Part shown: piece after piece, positions 56,470 to 64,000 of the stretch
Layout: the number at the start of each line of letters is the position of its first letter
Numbering within the stretch: the first letter of the stretch is position 1
NCBI RefSeq assembly: GCF_014851395.1
Contig: NW_024041150.1
Span: 50,917,850-50,981,849, forward strand
DNA: 64,000 nt
Direction of reading: 5' to 3'
DNA from: Micropterus salmoides
Taxonomy: Eukaryota; Chordata; Actinopteri; Centrarchiformes; Centrarchidae
The notes under the pieces: generated by a model
Database searches by the model: none
Told to the model about the DNA's origin: nothing
The model's input: the letters and a program-made list of their open reading frames with translations, nothing else
Position numbers and translations under genes: made by a program

Positions 56470-59119
56470 TGTAGCAGGCTGAACAGAGGAATCTCTCTCG
56501 CTCCCTCCCAAGCCAACCACCCACCCCTCCCTCCCTTTCTCAAGCAGGCACATCAACTTCTATGTTTTAACTGTCATCTTCAGGTAATCTTGTAGACCAG
56601 TTATGGAATAGAGTTATCTATAACCCAGACTCCGGTTTTTAAAAACGCAATCTGGTTTTATCAGACAGAGAGGACATTATTTTTATCTAAAGCCGGCTCC
56701 TGTCCCTCTAGGCTATTAGCCGACCGTCAGACTCCCTCACGCAGACAAACAAGAGGATGTGGGCAGAGTTAGCCGTGAGCCAATGATAAGAGGCTATAAT
56801 GATGGGAGTCCGTGAAAATCAAAGGAGAACATTTTCTTCAAGAAATTGCCAAGAGGGCACTTGGATCCTTGAACGAGATCTACCTACCAAAGAGGGGACC
56901 TCTATGCGGTGGAACTGTATATTTTTTCAGGGCCACTTTATTGAGAATTTACAGTTTTACCTGTAATTCAGAAGTAACTTGGATGCGTGCACTAATATCA
57001 AGGACGTATTGGCAGCAAAAGTTCTTTATCCAGGTTTCAATTATATAAAATGTCTTATTACACTAGTGCAGTCATTTAAACTTTCTCTTGGGAGAATTCA
57101 GGTTTGTCTGTGGTGGTTGGTCATTTTTATGACCTTTGTGGAACCTTCATCTTTATCTTATTTTGTATTTGCTGTTCGTAATTTGAAATCGTACACAGGT
57201 TTTTAATCACACGTCATCTACACTTTGTTGTGGTTATATGGACATCTTCAGGAAATTAATTTTTTAAACTAATTTATGAATCGAGTGAGGTCAGGTAATA
57301 AGATAATGAAGTTCACTTTTTCTAATAAGGATAATCTGATATTCAAACTCCAGAGTTTATGATGTGAAGAAATTGGTAAAATTAATAATACAAGAAAAAT
57401 CTAAAGTCTCAGGTTTAGTGGTTGTCTTAACCATTTTCAATCTTGACACTGCATTAAAATGAATGGCTGCTCGTAAGACAGGGAGTCATAAAAAAATAAA
57501 AAATAAATAAAATTAGGACTAAAATGCTCAGCAGCAAGACCTTTTTTCATTTATTTTATTAATTGCTAAAACAGGTTTATTATCAACGTTTACTAAACCT
57601 GATTCTGTCCCCAAATATTCTAAAATGATATTGAACAGTTATTATATTATTACGACCACAGGATTTCATTCAATTTTGCAATGTAGTTGCTTCTTCAATC
57701 TAGATTTTATAGGAATGCATTTTATTTGTTGACTGCATTAATGGAGCAACACTCAGTCCAGCATGGATGAATAAAAAGGAATGAGATATTTCTATTAAAA
57801 GAATATTTTAATCTAAACTAAATAATTAATATGTAGTTACATTTACAAAATAAGGACAATTCGTATGCAGCAAAAAACCCAAAACTACAAAGGGTTAACA
57901 GCGTCCAAATGGCTCCAATTTAGTCTTTCTATAATATATAGAGAATATGTCCCTCATTCTTAAGTAAAGTCTGGATCATATCTAAGTCACTAGTCTCTCT
58001 AACAGGCCTCCTCTTTTCCCTTAGTAAAAAAAAACCCAACATTATAGTTTACAACTACAGCAACTGAAAACTTCAAGAGCTAAAGTTTGATCCTTTAACT
58101 GAGAAACAGCTACCTTTTTGCTAATTAGTGTGCAACCCACAGTATCCCTGTGAATAAGACTTTTACAGAGGACATGAAATCCAGAATCCTTTCCTTGGTG
58201 ATGAAGTGTTCAAATGCTAGTTATGTTTATTTAAAATGATGTTATGTTGTACCAACGTGAAAACTAGTTTAGCGACAAAAGAGCAAATTCATGTGTTTTT
58301 GAGTGCTGTATTAAACGGTGGGTCCAGCTAAGTTTAATAACCATTGGTTTTTGATATAACAGGTAATAGTAATTCTCTCCTGATAAAAATAAAACAGAAG
58401 GTTAGAATAAATCTCGTATAGGTAAAAGAATAAAAATCAGCTCTTTATTTTGGCTCAACCGTGATCTGTGATGATAATATTTATTGCACCTTCCAAACCT
58501 CAACAGGAACCAGCAGCTTCAACAACAAAAGTATGAAACCATATTTATCATAGGACTTTTTATTTATTTATTTTTATGTTATGCTCCGATTCCTGACAAA
58601 GTCTTGACTAGCAGGATGTTCAGCAGTCTTACACGGTTTCATTGCTTGCCTTGCATTCAACCATAGTGGCTAGTTTTGTCCTTGACAATAAGGCTTTAGT
58701 AAAAAGTCTCATCACTGCCGCGACCTCTTTTTGAGACCATGCTGTTTCTATTCATTTTTCAGAGACACTACAAAAGAGGAAAACAGATTGTCATTGATAA
58801 CCCAAACTCTAGGGTTAACTCTTAATTTTCATTACATTTGTTATGTAGTAAATCTACAACTTCAAAGCAATGTAAAGTAGGGATGAACCGATCCAACTTT
58901 TCCTCTCCTGGTACTAAACTGGTCTGATATCCCAACTCGCTGTGCTAACATGTGGCATATTTTACCCTTGCTGCTAAGAGTTAGTACATGACATGCAACA
59001 GTAGTCCTCGTTTTCTGAGCTGCTCTCCTTTTGTCAAACTTTGTGAGATGTGAAAACATTTATTTCATCCGCACAATGTTTCTACACTAGTTTTAGGGAG
59101 AAGTCGGTTTTTGGTAGTG

Positions 59120-59400
59120 ATAAGCTAGCCCAAATCACAACATCAAAACTTCTAGTTTCACATAAAAAAAATGTTTTGTGAAGCACATGCAGGAAGGAAT
59201 GAATTACAATCAGCAATAGTTTGACAGAACAACATGAGGTTATTGCAGCCAATGGACAGCAGAACAACAAAGAAGCCGCCTGCTGTGAAGAACAGAATTA
59301 CATATTGTGATAAATACATTAATATGGGCCGCTGGTTGTTTATGGCACTAAAACTGAGTTTATGGCTCACTATGACCCTGAACTGATAGTAAAATACTTT
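59120..59400 (-). repeat. Dispersed repeat, partner of 49.9 kb copy
   Basis: Inverted copy of 49930-50235, with several small gaps. See that entry for the matching words. Confidence 0.6.
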
Positions 59401-61950
59401 TGTGTTTGCATTGTGTATTTACCATGGGGTTCGTGCCCTTCCCTTCTCCTGTTTGTCCCTCTTATTCTTGTTACACAGTGCAAAAGAACAAATCTTATCT
59501 CTGTACTACAAGTGTTACGTAAGTTACAGGATATTATAAATCTACAACTTCAAAGCAATGTTAATTACATTTTCATTAGCTTCAGAGTATTCTACAGGAA
59601 CTGGCTAGGAGGTGTATTTAGTCATCTGGAAAGGGAGATCATGAGTAAAGTTTAAAGTTTGGTGATGTTGACACTGACTTGCATTAAAATAGCTTTAAAA
59701 GCGGCTTGCTAGTTAAATATTTCTATTCTTGCGTACCTGTAGAGATGTGCCTTCCAGAGTGGTTAATATATAGGGGTGGAATATTAAAAAAAATGTATTA
59801 AGAATATATTTAACATGATAATTTAATAGAAATACGGTAGCTTTGCTTAGCCTACATGCAATGAATCAATGGCCTGACTCTCTCCATCCCTGCAGAATGT
59901 ACAGGCTAGTATCCCACCATATAGTTGATCATGTGTTAAACGCTAATTCCAACGTTTCTTTTCTTGATTCCCATGTGGAGAGACAAAACTTTTTAAATGA
60001 AGTGTACATTTTGACTGGTTTTCCACAAATGCAGCAGTAGGTTATATTACTTACTAAAGAGGATGTGTTTAAAGACTGGATGTACTGATCGTCACCAGTT
60101 TCAGCACTATCCTTAACAGACATGTCTTTCCATTAAGAGCTTTAGCCCGAACTTCATTTCCCTACAAGTATTTTCAGTCTGTGTTGTGTTGACTGCAGTC
60201 TTAGTGTTGGACATTTTAATATTAAGTTCTTGTGAGGGTTGCACATATTTTGAACGCCCCGCTGTGCTTTCTCATGAACTAGTCTGATTGACTCTAAGAA
60301 TCAGGTAAATATTCCTCCTCTGATAAATTCTACTCACTTGAACTCACTCTTATTTTGCTGCACGCTGTTGAAGGTAATTTAAAATACTTTTTAATTTTAA
60401 CTCACTGTTATACTATTTTACCGCTTTACTGTAATTATTTCAATTTATTCTTTACTTGTTTAATAATAAAGACTGCCTTGATTCAAAATCAATGGAGAAA
60501 CCTCCTACTGCTCCTATGCAGGACCCGGAGACTTATAACTCACCGTTTTACTGCTAAATATATTGCCAATAACACCTACTAGTTAATTCATTCGAGTTTA
60601 TGTTTTATTACTTCATAAAATCTTTAAATCAATGAAAAAACCTCCTCCAATTATCAGTCAAAAAACACACAAAGGAAGGATGTGGACTCCCCTTTATCAG
60701 CTACACATAGACATCCGGGTGGGGGCCGGAAATGGGAGGTCGGAAGTAACTGTCAAAATTATTTTGATGGAAGGTCATGTATACTCTCTCTTATCTCCAA
60801 CACACAGCCTAACTCACTAACGTTACCATCAAGTGAACAAGGTTTACTATTCACAGTGAACACCAGTATCTCCTGTAAGTCACTGGCAAGTAGGTTTTAA
60901 CTTTGCTTTGGAACTATATAAAATAAAAGCAAGTACTATAACCACAACTGTACACTAACAATGTGTATTTAGAATAATAAAGCAACAGTCCCCTTTCATA
61001 CTACTGCTGTAGTTTATTTTTCCAAAGTGCTTGTAATTTATAAGTGGAGAATGTTACACATTTTCGATTCTCCCTCAACTTTCATAAAACTGCCAATATT
61101 CAAGTTCTCAACAGTTGATTTCTCGTCTCAATACCTCTCAAAAGTGTATTTAGTGATGAAATAGTGTACAAAGCTTGTAAAAACAAAAGCCGTTCTGCTG
61201 TTCGCCTTTTTCTCCGCTGCTTTCCGCTTCCCGCATGAATGCTTCTTCTTCGTGTCTTACAGTCGAGCAGTCCTCTGCGCTGCTGTTAGAAATAAACAAG
61301 CAGAAATATTGTTAAAGAAGATTGCCATCTCTCCCGTAAACAGCATCTTTGCAACGAAGCGTCGACAAACTTTTATAATCTATATATTGTCGATTACATC
61401 GACCAATCGTTGCAGCCCTATAGGTGGGGGAGACTGGACTGATTTTCTACTGGTCGCCATCTAACTCAGCCAGTAAGCAGCTACATGTAGCTTTAGATGT
61501 GTCAGGTTCAGACACCTATAATATCAGACAAGGAAGAAAGACAAGAGAGTTAATGGCTTTTTACTCGCGAGGAGAACGGACAGAGATGTTCTCAGTTACA
61601 AACTCCAACCGCTCTGAGTTATCTCTTCCGTTTCCTCTCTTTTTATTATATTCAGGGTTCCCTAGTTACATGCATGTTGCTGCTCTAAAGGGAAAGGGGG
61701 TGCAGCAGCAACATGAAACGTGATCAGTGTCATATTATTGTACAGTACTGTTCCAGGAACTATGTACATTAAGCTCAGTCGCCTCATAGGGCCAGAAATC
61801 GGTTCCTGTTATTATGTTGTTGTTGTCGTCGTCCGCTCCGTGTGTCATTTCCTTCAGTCACACCATCCGCTGTAGACTTCCTGTCAGCACATTTCTGCAG
61901 ACAGACTTGCATTAGTACACGTCTTGAGATAGAGAGATAGAGAAAGATAG

Positions 61951-61985
61951 TGTGTGTGTGTGTACACACACACACACACACACAC
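61951..61985 (+). repeat. (GT)n(CA)n palindromic microsatellite
   Basis: TG units followed directly by CA units around GTAC, so the tract is self-complementary. Confidence 0.9.
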
Positions 61986-62637
61986 TATATATCCATATTG
62001 TTTCAGATTGCATTGGCGAGAGTAAATATGAGATAACTTATATACGTACTGGTTCCAACAAGATGTTATATGAATCTGGTCCCTGGAGCACAGGTTTGAT
62101 CAGCTGGCAAATTTCAATGCACATTTTAGAGCATAAGTTCCAACTATTATTAACAATGGAAAGCTGAGGTCTGTCAGTCTTCACAATGAACATTTGCGGT
62201 TCTATCACTAAACTCATTCACTACAGAATATTATGAACAGGACACAAAACATGGTCCACATCTTCTCAAGCACACTGATCTTCCAAAACCACTGTCAAAC
62301 TTGTTATTTATCATCATTTAACCACCTACTCTCTGCATTGCATGGTTTTATTTCTATTTTGAAGTATATAAAAATATAAATAAAATGTGTTATACTGACA
62401 ACAGGGGCATCTGTCATTCAGATTCCTAAATAGGTCTGTCCCACCCCAGGACCCCCCTCTGTGGACAAACCCCTGCAGGTGGTTGTCAGAGGTGGTAATG
62501 CATTAATCAAACTTGAACATTGTGGGTTATGTTCCACAGACATGCTCTTAATGTCATTTATGGTTCTAGGTAGCCCGCTCCACCATGACATCTCACTTAC
62601 TGTCTTTCTCTCTCTGTATGTCTGTCTGTTTCTATAG

Positions 62638-63381
62638 AAACGGAAAGGAAAAGATGGACCCAAACGTCAAGACAAACCACTGACAAAATCAAGATCTTCA
62701 AACACTGTACAGAAACCGTACAGCTGTGAAGAATGTGGGGCAACTTTCAGTGCATCAGCTAACCTAATAATCCACCAACGTGTTCACACTGGAGAGAAAC
62801 CGTATGGCTGTGACCAGTGTGAGAAGGCTTTCAGCACATCAGGTTCTCTGAAAGTCCACAAGCGCATTCACACCGGAGAGAAACCGTTCAGCTGTGACGA
62901 ATGTGGGAAAGCTTTCATTACATCCCCTTGCCTAAAACTGCACAAACGTATTCACACGGGAGAGAGACCGTACGGCTGTGACAGGTGTGAGAAAGCTTTC
63001 ACCACTCTAGGTGGTCTAAAAAGTCACATACGTGTTCACACTGGAGAGAAGCCGTTTTGGTGTGATCAGTGTGGGAGAGGTTTTGCTGCGAGTACTTCCC
63101 TTAAACTCCACCAATTCATTCACTCTGGAAAGAAACCGTACAGCTGTGACCATTGTGAGAAAACGTTCAGCAGTCAAAGTAGCCTAAACCAACACAGACA
63201 AATTCACACTGGAGAGAGAATATACAGCTGTGACCAGTGTGAGAAAGCTTTCACTTCTGGAAATGACTTGCATAAACACCGGCGCATGCACAAATGGAAC
63301 AAAACCTTAGAAGAGCAATGTCAGAAAGCCTCCATCACAAGTCCATTTGAACACCGCTACATGGAAACCCCACTGCCCTGA
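62638..63381 (+). CDS. Znf-4 exon 2, 7 C2H2 zinc fingers
   Basis: Terminal exon of a 270-residue protein (23 + 247). After the acceptor 'tctatag' it reads KRKGKDGPKRQDKPLTKSRS, a basic stretch that stands where the other members have finger 1, and then seven fingers. Helix residues -1,2,3,6: F1 AANI, F2 TGSV, F3 TPCL, F4 TGGS, F5 ATSL, F6 SSSQ, F7 SNDK. Linkers vary more than in the other genes (TGERP, SGKKP, TGERI). A ~32-residue tail follows finger 7 (NKTLEEQCQKASITS... ending METPLP-stop) and still shows a finger's Cys and spacing. There is no long ATG-initiated frame in this exon, so a scan for ATG-started frames would miss the gene. A poly(A) signal AATAAA lies at 63792-63797. Confidence 0.85.
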   Translation, partial: KRKGKDGPKRQDKPLTKSRSSNTVQKPYSCEECGATFSASANLIIHQRVHTGEKPYGCDQCEKAFSTSGSLKVHKRIHTGEKPFSCDECGKAFITSPCLKLHKRIHTGERPYGCDRCEKAFTTLGGLKSHIRVHTGEKPFWCDQCGRGFAASTSLKLHQFIHSGKKPYSCDHCEKTFSSQSSLNQHRQIHTGERIYSCDQCEKAFTSGNDLHKHRRMHKWNKTLEEQCQKASITSPFEHRYMETPLP

Positions 63382-63450
63382 CCAATGTGGACAACGTTCA
63401 TGCAGTTATGGTTGCCTAAAAATCCAGCAAGGTGTTTACAAAACTGTTCA
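63382..63450 (+). pseudogene. Decayed finger after the Znf-4 stop
   Basis: In another frame, from 63375, the text reads CPDQCGQRSCSYGCLKIQQGV, a C2H2 finger with its first His turned to Gln and no closing His. The stop codon of Znf-4 comes from a frameshift between finger 7 and this remnant. Confidence 0.7.
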
Positions 63451-63791
63451 GTTGAAAATAACATCTGTCGAACTGAGAAACAAATGTTTCTTTGTTAGAA
63501 AATTATGAAGATGATGCATGTATGCTGTGTTTAACCAAGTTATTTTCTAGTAGTAAATTTCTGGTAGACTTGGTCAAACCTCGTCAGCTCTGTTGTATAA
63601 AAGCAGGAGTAATTCTGAGAGGGAGGGTCAGCGTTAAGTTTGTTCCCTTTTTTTCCCCTCTTGGCTTTTAGATTCTGCAGATTTTTTTTAAACTAAGATT
63701 CTTAGACTTTACTTGAATTTTCATTGTTTATTTTCTATCTCTGTACTCAATTTCTGGATGTAGAATTTCTTTTTGTTTTTATGTTTTGGTA

Positions 63792-63797
63792 AATAAA
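63792..63797 (+). terminator. Poly(A) signal, probable for Znf-4
   Basis: AATAAA 411 bp after the Znf-4 stop codon, followed within ~20-40 bp by T-rich sequence. First canonical signal seen downstream of the gene. Confidence 0.5.
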
Positions 63798-64000
63798 ACC
63801 AAGTAGATAACTTGATCTATTGAAAGACCTTCACTAAAACTTCTTTCACAACATTTTGGTAAGACCCCTTGTTCTCTAACAAATCTTATATAAATATTCA
63901 TGTTTCAGTGTTTTCAGGTGTGGATTACATCAGGCACAAATGAAACACTGCAACAGGTTTAAAGAGAAGTAAGACTTTTTATTTCTTATTAATGTCAGTT

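Larger units (their letters stand above)
55299..62637 (+). other. Znf-4 intron (phase 0)
   Basis: A 7.3-kb intron. Most of it (56570-59100 and 59410-62430) is AT-rich and shows no coding signal; an (AAT)n tract, an inverted dispersed repeat, a hAT end ('cgaccaatcgttgcagccct', 61399-61420) and a (GT)(CA) tract are the only named parts. The last ~190 bp match the end of the Znf-1 intron. Confidence 0.6.

Noticed and set aside
1..64000. CRISPR array, bacterial operon, viral genome or toxin gene
   Set aside because: No regularly spaced short repeats other than finger-coding units and microsatellites, no operon-type packing, and no viral or toxin protein text.

Overview
This is vertebrate nuclear DNA, almost certainly from a ray-finned (teleost, probably percomorph) fish. 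The sequence shows two-exon C2H2 zinc-finger genes with GT/AG introns. Between them lies a dense, nested mixture of fish-type mobile DNA: L2 and L1-like LINEs, tRNA-derived SINEs, Tc1, hAT, Harbinger and THAP/P-like DNA transposons, and (CA)n and (ATT)n microsatellites. There is no bacterial-style gene packing. Species cannot be read from the sequence.

The backbone is a cluster of four related zinc-finger genes with one architecture: a tiny first coding exon (23 or 31 codons, ending in the acidic/Ser-rich string SDSTDVQ or SDSSDVQ, then a GTCAGT donor), a phase-0 intron of 5-10 kb, and one terminal exon holding the whole finger array. Znf-1 (+) has exon 1 at 5556-5624 and an 8-finger exon at 15784-16485. 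Znf-2 (+) has exon 1 at 22104-22196 and a 12-finger exon at 28992-30083. Znf-3 (-) has exon 1 at 46218-46126 and an 11-finger exon at 40804-39848. Znf-4 (+) has exon 1 at 55230-55298 and a 7-finger exon at 62638-63381. No KRAB, SCAN, BTB or other effector domain is visible. Three of the four promoters carry an AGCAAC/AGTAAC + CTAAG motif, followed by a GC box in Znf-1 and Znf-4. The same string lies at the right end of a THAP-type (P-element-like) transposon at 25.1-25.8 kb inside the Znf-2 intron.

Region by region: 0-5.3 kb, repeat debris including a possible relic of a fifth Znf copy and a Harbinger transposase fragment. 5.4-16.5 kb, Znf-1, with a hAT MITE, an L2 LINE and nested DNA elements in its intron. 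16.5-21.9 kb, repeats. 21.9-30.1 kb, Znf-2, intron filled with hAT/THAP material. 30.1-34.3 kb, hAT-BED, SINE and L1-like fragments. 34.9-36.2 kb, the 3' part of a chymotrypsin-fold serine protease, broken by a 132-bp insertion. 37.9-38.2 kb, a retroposon tail. 39.8-46.3 kb, Znf-3 on the minus strand, with a Tc1 copy and nested SINE in its intron. 46.4-55 kb, mostly unassignable sequence plus a LINE split by another transposon. 55-63.5 kb, Znf-4.

Such arrays usually encode sequence-specific nuclear DNA-binding proteins, and lineage-specific C2H2 clusters in vertebrates are often linked to repeat silencing. That link is inference here. What the sequence does show is a young, duplicating cluster: Znf-2 and Znf-3 share a near-identical ~0.5-kb exon-1 segment in inverted orientation, Znf-1 and Znf-4 share the other exon-1 type, and 168-bp two-finger modules are amplified in Znf-2 and Znf-3.
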